NCBI RefSeq assembly: GCF_019801015.1
Contig: NZ_JAHVJZ010000007.1
Span: 151,023-215,022 of the forward strand
Reading direction: 5' to 3'
Source: Marinobacter nauticus
GTDB lineage: Bacteria > Pseudomonadota > Gammaproteobacteria > Enterobacterales > Shewanellaceae
DNA: 64,000 bases
A program made the position numbers and the translations under genes. This document shows, in pieces, positions 8,459 to 17,213 of the stretch (position 1 is its first letter; each line of letters begins with the position of its first letter). Under the pieces are notes generated by a model. The model saw only the letters and a program-made list of their open reading frames with translations. It was not told the DNA's origin and ran no database searches.

Positions 8459-10231
8459 TCAACGAAACAGTTGGTCTGGATTCACCACCAACGCCCGGTA
8501 ATGGGGGGAGTTGGTCTTATCCGAGATCACGTCGATCTCTACCTTAACCGCCTTGGTATCGTAGTCAATCTCGTTGATTTTGCCGATGATGTTGCTGCCA
8601 TCAAACAGATGAATGGAGCCACCGAACACGAACATGGTGTCACGATCGCTGCGGTACTCGGCGTTGGAGGTGATGGGGCTGAACCAGTCGTAACCGCGCT
8701 CTTTCCCATACTCCCACAGCTGCTGCACCGTGCCCTTCTGCTCGTCGATCTTGTACTCCACCGCACGACTGTAGCGCTCGGTTTTGAAGAACGGCTGACG
8801 GTAGTGGCGGCCATCGCCATTATCAAAAACCGTCAGGGTGCCCTTATCACTGATCCAGGCGGTATGTTGCGTGTAAGAGAAGTCGAAGCCCCCCTCACAG
8901 ACGCCTTTGACGGTGCACTCCAACGGTTTGCCGTTGGCGTCCACCGGCGTCAGCAATTTGTCCGCCAGTTCGCCACTCCAGCCGATGCTGGCGCTGAGGA
9001 TCCACTTCACCTGCTTGTCACGACCGATCTTGATGGCACTGGCCTGATGCCGCGGCGACACGATGATGCTGTCGTCACTGGGGTCATAAGCGATGGAGTT
9101 GACGTGGGCCCAGTTACGGCCGGCTCCCACGCCCACCGCGTCGCCAAAGGGCGCGTCCGGTTCCAGCACCACCTCTTTGCCTTCCGCATCCACGTTACGG
9201 CTGATGCAGACGGCCGACGCGTCCAGCGCCTTGATCAGGTCATCACGCAGCGGGTCGAGGATCTCCGGCAGCACCCAGACGTCCAGCAGATTGCCGCTCT
9301 TATCCACTTCAATGATGTGGTCACGCACGGTGTGCACCACCTGGCCGTCATCGCGCAGGTAGTTGCGCTTGGCCACCCGCAGCAGCACTGTGCCCTGAGG
9401 GGTTTCCACCGATTCGTGGGAAGCGTCGATAAAGCCACGGGGCAGCTTCTGCTGCTGGGCGAAACGGCCCAGCAGGTCCATCTCGTACCAGCGCTGGCCC
9501 TGAACAAAGGTGTAACTGCCGTCGGCGGTGGGATTAATGCCCATCAGGTAGCCGCGGCGATCCACGTCATGGCGCTTACCGTCGTAGATGGCGTCCTGGC
9601 TGAGCCACCAGCGGTACTCCCCCTGGGTGTCGATCACGTAGGTCATCGGCACCGCATCAAAAGGCAGTGAGCCGCCTGCCGGGTTGGCGTCCAACAGGCC
9701 GGAGCTGGCGTCTTTCAGGGCGCCCCAGTGCAGGTCGGAACCCTGCGGCAGCAAGGTGTGGCTGTTCACCAGATAGAGGCGGTCCTCAAAGCCCGAGGCC
9801 ACGGTTTTGACCTCAACCGGCTGCATTTCAGAAGTGGAGCGATTATCGATATAGCGGTTCTGAATGCCCCCGGTCAGGATGGAGTAGGTCTCTTCCACCT
9901 TCTGGCCATCCAGGGTGTAACTCACCACGACGCTGTTGAGGTGATTGGCATAAAGGCCAAATACCGGGATGCCGTCGTGGGTCAGCAGGCTCTGACGACC
10001 CACCGGGTAATCGATGCTGACACCCTTAGGGCCTTTGCCCTGAACCGTCACATGCACATCAGAGATGGACTTGCCGGCCAACTCAATCAGGGCCGTCAGG
10101 GGAGCCGTGCCGTAAGGGTCCACCACAACGGAACCCAATTTGCCCACCGCTGGGGCGGGCGGCAAACTCACTGCCATCGCCGACCCCATGATCCCCATTG
10201 CCGCCATGGCAAGGACCACCCGCTTTAACAT
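8459..10231 (-). CDS. assT: Periplasmic aryl-sulfate sulfotransferase (AssT-type)
   Basis: A 590-residue PAPS-independent sulfotransferase that moves sulfate between phenolic esters and phenols through a sulfohistidine. A signal peptide covers about 1-20 (ending SAMAVS). Residues equivalent to the E. coli AssT active site appear in register, about 20 positions later: His272 (HES), His376 (HVNS), Arg394 (PRH) and catalytic His456 (QHTAW). The single structural disulfide of AssT is represented by Cys439 and Cys445 with the same five-residue spacing. The ATG at 10231 follows GAGGAG. No dsbL/dsbI pair, the usual partners, lies in this window. Confidence 0.9.
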   Translation of the reverse strand: MLKRVVLAMAAMGIMGSAMAVSLPPAPAVGKLGSVVVDPYGTAPLTALIELAGKSISDVHVTVQGKGPKGVSIDYPVGRQSLLTHDGIPVFGLYANHLNSVVVSYTLDGQKVEETYSILTGGIQNRYIDNRSTSEMQPVEVKTVASGFEDRLYLVNSHTLLPQGSDLHWGALKDASSGLLDANPAGGSLPFDAVPMTYVIDTQGEYRWWLSQDAIYDGKRHDVDRRGYLMGINPTADGSYTFVQGQRWYEMDLLGRFAQQQKLPRGFIDASHESVETPQGTVLLRVAKRNYLRDDGQVVHTVRDHIIEVDKSGNLLDVWVLPEILDPLRDDLIKALDASAVCISRNVDAEGKEVVLEPDAPFGDAVGVGAGRNWAHVNSIAYDPSDDSIIVSPRHQASAIKIGRDKQVKWILSASIGWSGELADKLLTPVDANGKPLECTVKGVCEGGFDFSYTQHTAWISDKGTLTVFDNGDGRHYRQPFFKTERYSRAVEYKIDEQKGTVQQLWEYGKERGYDWFSPITSNAEYRSDRDTMFVFGGSIHLFDGSNIIGKINEIDYDTKAVKVEIDVISDKTNSPHYRALVVNPDQLFR

Positions 10232-10378
10232 GCTGCCACTCCTCAAAATCGGTTAACGCGCTACAAGCTAACCTCTTTTGAGTGGGACAATGGTGACCAG
10301 TGCCCGGCGTCCGGGTAAAAAAAATCAAACCTTGAGCCAGCGCACATCGCACTGGCTGAGAAAGCGGCGGGGCGGCGA

Positions 10379-11077
10379 TTAAAACGGCACTTTCATGGCC
10401 TGACAGAGAAAGCGCATAAAGGGATCGGCCCCGATAAAGGCGTCTTCCATCCGGTCCAAGAGCGCTTCCCCCATCACCTCGTCATCGCTCAACGGCATCA
10501 TCCCGATGAAGTCTTTGCGCTTCAGATCTTCCAGCTGGGGGTGGTCCTTGTCATAGCCTTTGGGCGGACGAACCAGGCTGGAGCCGGACAGCGTAAAGCG
10601 GCTGCAGAACTCGCCATCGTCCCGGGCTGCCAGCCAGCGGATGGAGGAACGGTCGATCGCTTCCCGGATCGCCGCCAGCGCTTTGGGTTCCGGACGCCAG
10701 CAGCCCACCCCCAGCATGCAGTGTCCCGGCTCAATATGGAGGTAGTAGCCCGGGGCGTGCACATCTTTGCCCAGGTCATGGCGAAACTGGATGCCAATAT
10801 TGGTTTTGATGGGGGTTTTATCGGCGGAAAAACGGGTATCACGATAGGGCCGCATCAGCGACCCGCCCACCTTCTTCGCGTCCGCCCGGAAACGGGGAGC
10901 AAACTCCGCCAGGCGGGGAGCAAAACTGGCGATCAGATCCAGCGCCGGGCCACGCACCGTGTCTTCGTAGCGCGCTTTGTTGGCGTTGAACCAGTCGCGG
11001 CGGTTGTTGGCACTCAGCTCGCGCAGAAAAGCGAGGGTTTCCGGGCGAATATACGGGCTCACAGGCTGACTCCCCAT
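10379..11077 (-). CDS. DUF2461 family protein
   Basis: A 232-residue cytoplasmic protein of the DUF2461 family (TIGR02453), function unknown. Recognisable segments are FLRELSANNRRDWFNANKARYE near the N-terminus, GGSLMRPYRDTRFSADKTPIKTNIGIQF in the middle and GYYLHIEPGHCMLGVGCWRPEP. I placed the start at 11077 because the family begins close to this point. The frame is open to 11146 and neither start has a good ribosome site, so the N-terminus is uncertain. It is divergent from the EF-G-like gene. Confidence 0.8.
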   Translation of the reverse strand: MGSQPVSPYIRPETLAFLRELSANNRRDWFNANKARYEDTVRGPALDLIASFAPRLAEFAPRFRADAKKVGGSLMRPYRDTRFSADKTPIKTNIGIQFRHDLGKDVHAPGYYLHIEPGHCMLGVGCWRPEPKALAAIREAIDRSSIRWLAARDDGEFCSRFTLSGSSLVRPPKGYDKDHPQLEDLKRKDFIGMMPLSDDEVMGEALLDRMEDAFIGADPFMRFLCQAMKVPF

Positions 11078-11246
11078 AGACGATCTATGCTCAATCTTAC
11101 TCTCCCCAGACTCCTGTGTAAGGGACCCAGGCCACTGAGGAATCATTGAGATCAGAACAGAACCTGATCCCGGTCAAATCCTAGCCATTGATGCCCCCCT
11201 ATAGTCAAGGGTGCACCTGATGGATTTAGGACAACAGGAGGCATTC

Positions 11247-13277
11247 ATGCCCGAGCATCGCATCGAACAGATAAGGAATGCGGCTCTGATGGGCCATAGT
11301 GGCAGCGGCAAATCCACCTTGCTGGAAGCCCTGCTCTATGGCGCCAGAGCCATCAGTCAACGCGGCAGGGTCGAGGACGGCACTAACCATGCCGATTTCA
11401 CCCCCCAGGAAAAAGCCCACCACCACAGCCTGGAAGCGTCTTTCCTCTCCCTCGACCACCACGACACTCACATCAATCTTATCGACACCCCCGGACTGCC
11501 GGATTTCTTCGGCCGCGCCCAACTCGCCATGCCAGCCGTCGAAAGCATTTTGCTGGTGATCAACGCCGCCCGCGGCATCGAACCGATCGCCCAGCGGGCG
11601 TTTGAAGAGGCCCGTCGGCAGGGCAAGTCGATTCTGATCGTCATCAGTCAGATGGATGGCAACGAGCGTCAGCTGGAAAGCGTGCTGGAACAGATTCAAA
11701 CCCAGTTTGGTCACGGCTGTCTGCCACTGAACCTGCCCAATGCCGAAGGCAATGGTGTGGTGGATTGCTACTTCAATCCCGATTACGACACCCCCACCCT
11801 GTTTGGCGACATCCGCACCAGCCACGACGCCCTGATCGACACCGTGGTGGAGCAGGATGAAGCCCTGATGGAGATCTACCTGGAGCAGGAAGAGTCGCTC
11901 ACACCGGAGCAGCTGCACGCACCCCTGGAAGCGGCGCTGCGTCAGGGTGTTCTGGTGCCCGTCAGCTTTGCCAGCGCGGAAAAGCAGGTCGGCATCAACC
12001 ATCTGCTTCAGATCCTGGACCAGGTACTGCCCAATCCTCAGGAAGCCAACCCACCGCAGTTTGTTAACGGCTGGGGCGACGACGCGGAGCCGGTCGAACT
12101 GACGCTGGATGAAGCCGGACATCTGTTGGCTCATGTGTTCCGGGTCAGTATCGACCCCTATGTGGGCCGCCTGGGCGTATTCCGCATCCATCAGGGTGTG
12201 ATGCGCACCGGTCAAAAGCTGTTTATCGGCGCCGACCGTAAGCCGGTCAAAGTCACCCACCTGATGAAACTGCAGGGCAAAGAGCAGATCGAGGTAAACA
12301 GTGCCGGCCCCGGTGACATCGTGGCGCTGGCCAAGATCGACGGACTGGAAGTGGGCGCCATCCTTCATGACCACCATGAAGAGGACAACTTCCATATGGT
12401 GGACATGAACCTGCCTCAACCGCTGTTTGGTCTGGCTGTGCGGCCAAAACGTCGCGGCGATGAGCAGAAACTGGCGGAGGTGCTGCACAAGCTGGTGGCC
12501 GAAGACCCCAGCCTGCAGATCAGCCATGACGGGGCGGACAACGAAACCGTATTGCAGGGGCTGGGGGATCTGCACGTTCAGATCGCCCTGGAGAAAGCCC
12601 AGCAGGTGTTCAATCTGGATATGGACACGCAGAAGCCGTCCGTGGCCTACCGGGAGACCGTCACCGGCTCTGCCGAAGCCCGCTATCGTCATAAGAAACA
12701 GACCGGCGGTGCCGGCCAGTTTGGCGAAGTGCATCTGATGATTGAGCCGCTGCCGCGGGGCACCGGCTTCCAGTTCGCCTCCAAAGTGGTGGGCGGCGCC
12801 ATCCCCAGCCAGTTCATTCCCGCCATTGAGAAAGGCGTGAAAGAAGCGATGCATGAAGGGGTGCTGGCCGGCTTCCCGATGCAGGACATCAAGGTGGTGG
12901 TACTGGATGGCAAACACCATCCGGTGGACTCCAAGGAGATCGCCTTCCATATGGCCGGTAAGAAAGCGTTCCTGGAAGCGGTGATGGCCGCCACTCCGGT
13001 ACTGCTGGAACCCATTGTCGATATGCACGTTCAGGTGCATCAGGACAAGATGGGCGACGTCACCGGCGATCTGAGCGCCCACCGTGCCATGGTGTGCGGC
13101 ACCCAGGCCCTGGCCAATCAACAGGTGGACATCAACGCCGAAGCGCCACTGGCCGCCCTGGATGACTACGCCACCCGCCTCAAGGCGATGACCGGCGGGG
13201 AAGGCCAACTCTCCATGGCATTCAGCCGCTACGAGGTGGTGCCACCCAATGTGCAGCAACAACTGATCGCCCACTAA
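11247..13277 (+). CDS. EF-G-like translation GTPase (second EF-G type)
   Basis: A 676-residue protein with the full five-domain layout of elongation factor G. It has G1 GHSGSGKST (16-24), G3 DTPG (80-83), domain II with RLGVFRIHQGVM, domain IV with YRETVTGSAEARYRHKKQTGGAGQFGEVHLMIEP, and domain V. The G4 guanine-specificity motif NKxD is replaced by SQMD (134-137) and there is no typical switch-I TRGITI segment. These features mark it as an EF-G paralogue (EF-G2/FusA2-like) rather than the housekeeping FusA. AGGAGG at 11236-11242 selects the ATG at 11247. It stands alone, away from any str operon. Ribosome binding is likely; its exact role is unknown. Confidence 0.85.
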   Translation: MPEHRIEQIRNAALMGHSGSGKSTLLEALLYGARAISQRGRVEDGTNHADFTPQEKAHHHSLEASFLSLDHHDTHINLIDTPGLPDFFGRAQLAMPAVESILLVINAARGIEPIAQRAFEEARRQGKSILIVISQMDGNERQLESVLEQIQTQFGHGCLPLNLPNAEGNGVVDCYFNPDYDTPTLFGDIRTSHDALIDTVVEQDEALMEIYLEQEESLTPEQLHAPLEAALRQGVLVPVSFASAEKQVGINHLLQILDQVLPNPQEANPPQFVNGWGDDAEPVELTLDEAGHLLAHVFRVSIDPYVGRLGVFRIHQGVMRTGQKLFIGADRKPVKVTHLMKLQGKEQIEVNSAGPGDIVALAKIDGLEVGAILHDHHEEDNFHMVDMNLPQPLFGLAVRPKRRGDEQKLAEVLHKLVAEDPSLQISHDGADNETVLQGLGDLHVQIALEKAQQVFNLDMDTQKPSVAYRETVTGSAEARYRHKKQTGGAGQFGEVHLMIEPLPRGTGFQFASKVVGGAIPSQFIPAIEKGVKEAMHEGVLAGFPMQDIKVVVLDGKHHPVDSKEIAFHMAGKKAFLEAVMAATPVLLEPIVDMHVQVHQDKMGDVTGDLSAHRAMVCGTQALANQQVDINAEAPLAALDDYATRLKAMTGGEGQLSMAFSRYEVVPPNVQQQLIAH

Positions 13278-13292
13278 GGAGGGCAATCTCCT

Positions 13293-13322
13293 GCGGCGGC
13301 CGAAAGGCCGCCGCTTGTTTTT
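13293..13322 (+). terminator. Terminator after the EF-G-like gene
   Basis: A perfect nine-base stem GCGGCGGCC/GGCCGCCGC with GAAA tetraloop is followed by TTGTTTTT. Confidence 0.9.
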
Positions 13323-13374
13323 GTCCGCTGCCCCACCTAGAGTCTCCCCAATTCCAACCGCTTAGGACCGCACC

Positions 13375-14400
13375 ATGAAAGCTTGTCTGGCTCTGCTTGC
13401 AGCTCTCACCGTTTCACTGCCTCTGGCCGCCGAAGAGCACAACCCCGATGCACTGTTCGCCATCAAAGATCTGAAAATCGGTCAGGTGAGTGACACCGAG
13501 GGGCTGACCGGCGTCACCGTGCTCCGTTTCGATAAGGGGGCCACCGCTTCGGTGGACGTGCGCGGGGCCGCACCCGGCACCCGGGAAACCGACCTGCTCA
13601 AGCCGGAGAATCTGGTGGATAAGGTCCACGCCATTGTGCTCTCCGGTGGCAGTGCCTTCGGTCTGGACGCCATGAGCGGGGTGGCCCGCCAACTGGAGGC
13701 CGATGGAATCGGCTTTAATACCGGTGTGGCCCGGGTGCCCATCGTTACCGGCGCCGTGCTGTTTGATCTGGTGGTGGGGGATCCCAAAGCCCGTCCTGAT
13801 GCCGGAATGGGCGCATTGGCCGCCCGCAGCGCCAGCCGTTCCGGACTCAAAGAGGGCAATGTGGGCGCCGGCACCGGCGCCAGTGTCGGAAAGATCCGCG
13901 GCATGGAGTATGCCACCAAGTCCGGGCTGGGGGTCTACAGCGTGCAGTTGGATAACGGCCTGGTGGTGGGCGCCATTGTGGCGGTCAATGCCTGGGGTGA
14001 CGTGTACAACCGGGATGGCACCATTCTGGCCGGCACCCGGGACGACAAAGGGTTTGTGCCCGGCACAGCACTCATCTTCCAGGGTGCCAATGAGCCCGGA
14101 TTTGTCGGCAAGAACACCACCATCGGTGCCATCGTCACTAACGCCACCTTGACCAAGTCCGAAGCCCTGAAAGTGGCCCAGATGGCCCATGACGGCTACG
14201 CCCGGGCCATCCGGCCAGTGCACACCATGAACGACGGTGACGCCATCTTTGCCGCAGGCACCGGCGAGATTGGCAGCGTCAACATCAACACTCTGGGGGT
14301 GATCGCCGCCGAGGTGATGGAAACCGCCATCCACCGCGCCGTGATGGCCGCCGAGAGCGCAGGTGGCCTGCCGGCACTCAGTGAGGTCGGCGGGCAATAA
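13375..14400 (+). CDS. Exported P1/S58 (DmpA-type) peptidase
   Basis: A 341-residue protein with a signal peptide (cleavage near LAAEEH, about residue 20) and the DmpA/NylC fold signatures GLTGVTVL, LSGGSAFGLDAMSGVARQLE and GNVGAGTGASVGK. Members are N-terminal-nucleophile hydrolases made active by self-cleavage before a Thr or Ser. The Asn247-Thr248 bond in GKNTTIGAIVTNA is the likely processing site. Substrates range from N-terminal amino acids to beta-peptides and nylon oligomers, so the substrate cannot be called. The start ATG has AGGA seven bases upstream. Confidence 0.82.
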   Translation: MKACLALLAALTVSLPLAAEEHNPDALFAIKDLKIGQVSDTEGLTGVTVLRFDKGATASVDVRGAAPGTRETDLLKPENLVDKVHAIVLSGGSAFGLDAMSGVARQLEADGIGFNTGVARVPIVTGAVLFDLVVGDPKARPDAGMGALAARSASRSGLKEGNVGAGTGASVGKIRGMEYATKSGLGVYSVQLDNGLVVGAIVAVNAWGDVYNRDGTILAGTRDDKGFVPGTALIFQGANEPGFVGKNTTIGAIVTNATLTKSEALKVAQMAHDGYARAIRPVHTMNDGDAIFAAGTGEIGSVNINTLGVIAAEVMETAIHRAVMAAESAGGLPALSEVGGQ

Positions 14401-14530
14401 CCCCGCGTCATACGGCCGCCCGGACGCGACTTCGGGCGGCTGACCTCGCTTCATCCGAGATGAACAAATGATCATCCGTAGGGCTTGGGTATTGCCGTAT
14501 CATGGCCTCTTTGCCCCAGCCGCCAACGCC

Positions 14531-15145
14531 ATGTTTCATACCCTGCAAACCCTGGTCACCGACCTCAGTCCCTATCTGCACCAGTACGGCTATCTGCTGC
14601 TGTTTGTTGCCATCGCTGTAGAGGGATTTGGGGTGCCCGCGCCGGGCCAGGCCCTGTTGATGGTGGCCGGCGTGCTGGCGGCCGATGGCGAGCTGTCTTT
14701 GCAGTGGATTGTTATCGTGGCTGCCGCCAGCGCCTTTATCGGCAACCTGGTGGGTTACGTGCTGGGGTCGCGGGGTGACGATCTGTTGCGCCGAAAAGGC
14801 TGGATATCCCAATCCACCGAAGCCCGGCTGCACCGCTTTATCGAAAAGTACGGCATCGCCGTGCTGCTGTTCAGCCGCTTTATTGAAGGGCTGAAACAAA
14901 CCATGGCACTGGGCTGCGGGCTGGCCAAGATGCCGCTGAATACCTTCCTGCTGGGTAACGCCCTGGCCACCGCCGTCTGGGTGGCGGTGTTTGGCCTGGG
15001 CCCGGCCCTGCTCTGGCATGAGAAAGTGCCGTTGATGCGATTTTACCAGGCTCACGAAGCGCTCACCTGGAGCCTCGGCCTCAGCGTACTGGGACTGTTG
15101 GCCTTGGCCTTCTGGCTGCTCCCCCGCGCCAACCCGTTTCGCTGA
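14531..15145 (+). CDS. DedA family inner-membrane protein
   Basis: A DedA/SNARE-associated family membrane protein of about 204 residues. The family pattern is visible: EGFGVPAPGQALLMVAG near the first hydrophobic segment, then the amphipathic/helical region SRGDDLLRRKGW and FSRFIEGLKQTMALGCGLAKMP, followed by three hydrophobic stretches. DedA proteins are proposed lipid (undecaprenyl-phosphate or phospholipid) flippases needed for envelope homeostasis. An alternative ATG at 14468 would add 21 residues; neither start has a strong ribosome site. A GC-rich hairpin at 14415-14440 separates it from the peptidase gene. A terminator follows. Confidence 0.85.
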   Translation: MFHTLQTLVTDLSPYLHQYGYLLLFVAIAVEGFGVPAPGQALLMVAGVLAADGELSLQWIVIVAAASAFIGNLVGYVLGSRGDDLLRRKGWISQSTEARLHRFIEKYGIAVLLFSRFIEGLKQTMALGCGLAKMPLNTFLLGNALATAVWVAVFGLGPALLWHEKVPLMRFYQAHEALTWSLGLSVLGLLALAFWLLPRANPFR

Positions 15146-15148
15146 CAC

Positions 15149-15176
15149 AAAAAAGGCGCCCTGACGGCGCCTTTTT
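15149..15176. terminator. Bidirectional terminator between dedA-like and nnrU-like genes
   Basis: Stem GGCGCC/GGCGCC with loop CTGAC has six A before and five T after, so it can end transcription from both sides. Confidence 0.85.
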
Positions 15177-15189
15177 GATGACCGGAAGC

Positions 15190-15735
15190 TTAACGCCCCA
15201 TCACAGCGACCCCGAACAAATAGGGGTGCGCCAACAGCAAACCGACATAAACTGTCAACGCCACCACGGCCACAAGCAACTCGTGGCGACCGGTGTAGTC
15301 GGTCCGGCGCTGGCTGCGCGAACGGGCAATCGCCAGCAGGCTGTAAAGCGTAAAACCGCCAAACAGGATCAGGGAGGCCAGGTCGCCATTCGCCAGCAGG
15401 TGGGCCACCGCCCAGATCACCACCGACCACAACATCGGGTTGGGGGTCAGCCCTTTGAGCTTGCCCCCCAGCAGGTAGGTGACCATCAGGTAGCAACTGG
15501 CCAGCATCATCAGGGGCGCCAGATGGCGGGTCCACACCGGCGGCAACCAGACCGACACATAGCCGGACTGCGTTTCCCCCCACCCTACCGCCACCAGTGC
15601 GGCCAGGGAAGCCAGAGCAAACAGCGCTTTGTAAAGCGTCTCACCCAATGCCCCCGCCAGTTTATCCCGCACCGCGGTGCCCGGTATCAGGTGCAGCGCA
15701 ATAAACGCCACCATTCCCAGGGTTAAGGCGACCAT
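15190..15735 (-). CDS. NnrU family membrane protein
   Basis: A 181-residue integral membrane protein with about five hydrophobic helices. The segments HLIPGTAVRDKL, LTPNPMLWSVVIWAVAHLLANGDLASLILFGGF and the YTGRHELL loop match the NnrU family. NnrU was first linked to nitrite/nitric-oxide metabolism in rhizobia and is related to isoprenoid-acting membrane enzymes (Z-ISO), but its role in gammaproteobacteria is not settled. AGGAGG precedes the ATG. It lies 23 bp downstream of the M16 pair on the same strand and is probably in their transcript. Confidence 0.82.
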   Translation of the reverse strand: MVALTLGMVAFIALHLIPGTAVRDKLAGALGETLYKALFALASLAALVAVGWGETQSGYVSVWLPPVWTRHLAPLMMLASCYLMVTYLLGGKLKGLTPNPMLWSVVIWAVAHLLANGDLASLILFGGFTLYSLLAIARSRSQRRTDYTGRHELLVAVVALTVYVGLLLAHPYLFGVAVMGR

Positions 15736-15758
15736 GCTGTCCTCCTAGAACGCGGTAT

Positions 15759-17213
15759 TCAGAACCAGAAGCCGTGGGCGCTGATCGCCACTTCCGCCAC
15801 GTCACCGTACTGGGCCGCGACATCCCGGATGGCATCCGCCTGACCCACCAGCACAAACTGTAGATCGTTCCGGGGGAAGTACTTGGCCACCAGAGCCTGA
15901 GCCTGCTCCAGGGTCAGGGCATCCACCTGGGCCTGGAAGGCGTTGACCTGGTCATCGGTCAGGTCATACAGATACATCTGACCCAACAAGCCGCCCAGCT
16001 GGCCTGCCGTCTCGTAACGGGGCGGGAACTGGCCCTTCACGTAAGCCTTGGCGGACGCCAGCGTCGCTTCGTCAATGCCCTGGTTCCACAGGCGCTCATA
16101 GGTCTTCAGTGCCAGATCGATCGCCGCTTGGGTATTTTCCGTGGCGGTGAAGGTGCTGATCTGGAAGCTGCCGGCCTCACTGTAGCTGGTAAAGCCGGAG
16201 CGGGCGCCGTAGGTCAGGCCGGCGTTCACCCGCAGCTCGTCGTTGAGCCAGGAGGTGAAACGGCCACCCAGAATGGTGTTGATCACCTGCAGGCCCACGT
16301 AGTCCGGGTTATCCCGGGCCACACCTGCGCCACCAATCAGGAAGGTGGTTTCCCGGGCATCCGGTTTGTCCACCAACAGCACCCGCGGCCCCTGCGCCGC
16401 TTTTACCGGTTGATTCAGTTTGGGGGCGGTCGGGGTGTCGCCATCGCGCCAGCTGCCAAAGCGCTGCTCAATCGCCTTTTTCATGCTGTCCGCATCGAAA
16501 TCCCCACTCACCACCAGAGCCGTGTTACGCGGCTGATACCAGCTGCCATGGAACATCCGCAGGTCAAACGCGTCCAGCTGCGCCAGTCGTGCGCCGTCAC
16601 CCACAGTGGTATTGGCGTAAGGGTGGTCACCGTAGTAGAGCATATCGAAGTACTGGCGAATCACCTGACGGGGGCTCTCTTTCTGCTGAGCCAGCATCGC
16701 CACGTAACGGTCCCGGGCCTTATTCACTTCCTTACCCGGGAAGCTGGGGCGCTGAACCACATCGGCAATCAGGTCCAGCATCACGTCTGTGTCTTTGGCC
16801 AGGAAACGGGCACTGACCGTTGTCCCTTCTTTGCCGGCGTAGCTCTCCAGACTGGCACCCAGACCATCCACGGTGGCTTCCAGCTCCGCCTTATCGGTTT
16901 TGGCGGTGCCCAGCAGCAAGCCTTCAGCGGTCAGGGCCGCCAGGCCCGGCTCGCTGTCGTTAACGGCTCCGGCCCGAATCACCGCGCGGACATTGATCAC
17001 CGGCACCTGGTCACGCGCCATCAGGTAGACCGTCAGACCATTGTCCAGCTTGAGCATCTGGTACTCGGGCAAGGCAAACTTCGGAGTCGGGGTGGCCGCC
17101 ACCGGCACCGGAGACGGCGTCACATTGGTGGATTGGGTCGATTCAACCGGCGCCTGGGTGGCAGTACAGCCGGCCATCACCAGCGCGCTCAACAGCATCA
17201 TCTTGGCTTTCAT
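15759..17213 (-). CDS. M16 family peptidase-like lipoprotein, no HxxEH motif
   Basis: A 484-residue M16B-type protein with lipoprotein signal MKAKMMLLSALVMAGC and a Thr/Pro-rich linker to about residue 45. It has the M16 fold segments LDNGLTVYLMARDQVPVINV and the C-terminal LGGRFTSWLNDELRVNAGLTYGARS. In place of the zinc motif HxxEH it has ALTAEGLLL, so it should be the non-catalytic partner that supplies the Arg/Tyr-type substrate-binding half. Its ATG overlaps the stop of the catalytic subunit by four bases, which implies coupled expression and a heterodimer in the periplasm. Confidence 0.88.
   Translation of the reverse strand: MKAKMMLLSALVMAGCTATQAPVESTQSTNVTPSPVPVAATPTPKFALPEYQMLKLDNGLTVYLMARDQVPVINVRAVIRAGAVNDSEPGLAALTAEGLLLGTAKTDKAELEATVDGLGASLESYAGKEGTTVSARFLAKDTDVMLDLIADVVQRPSFPGKEVNKARDRYVAMLAQQKESPRQVIRQYFDMLYYGDHPYANTTVGDGARLAQLDAFDLRMFHGSWYQPRNTALVVSGDFDADSMKKAIEQRFGSWRDGDTPTAPKLNQPVKAAQGPRVLLVDKPDARETTFLIGGAGVARDNPDYVGLQVINTILGGRFTSWLNDELRVNAGLTYGARSGFTSYSEAGSFQISTFTATENTQAAIDLALKTYERLWNQGIDEATLASAKAYVKGQFPPRYETAGQLGGLLGQMYLYDLTDDQVNAFQAQVDALTLEQAQALVAKYFPRNDLQFVLVGQADAIRDVAAQYGDVAEVAISAHGFWF

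Noticed and set aside
10317..10357. Terminator for the DUF2461 gene
   Set aside because: A 10-bp stem with two wobble pairs exists on the minus strand, but the T-run is ten bases away, too far for a confident intrinsic terminator.
11226..13286. 686-codon open frame on the minus strand
   Set aside because: It is antisense to the EF-G-like gene, has no family features and arises from the high GC and codon bias of that gene.
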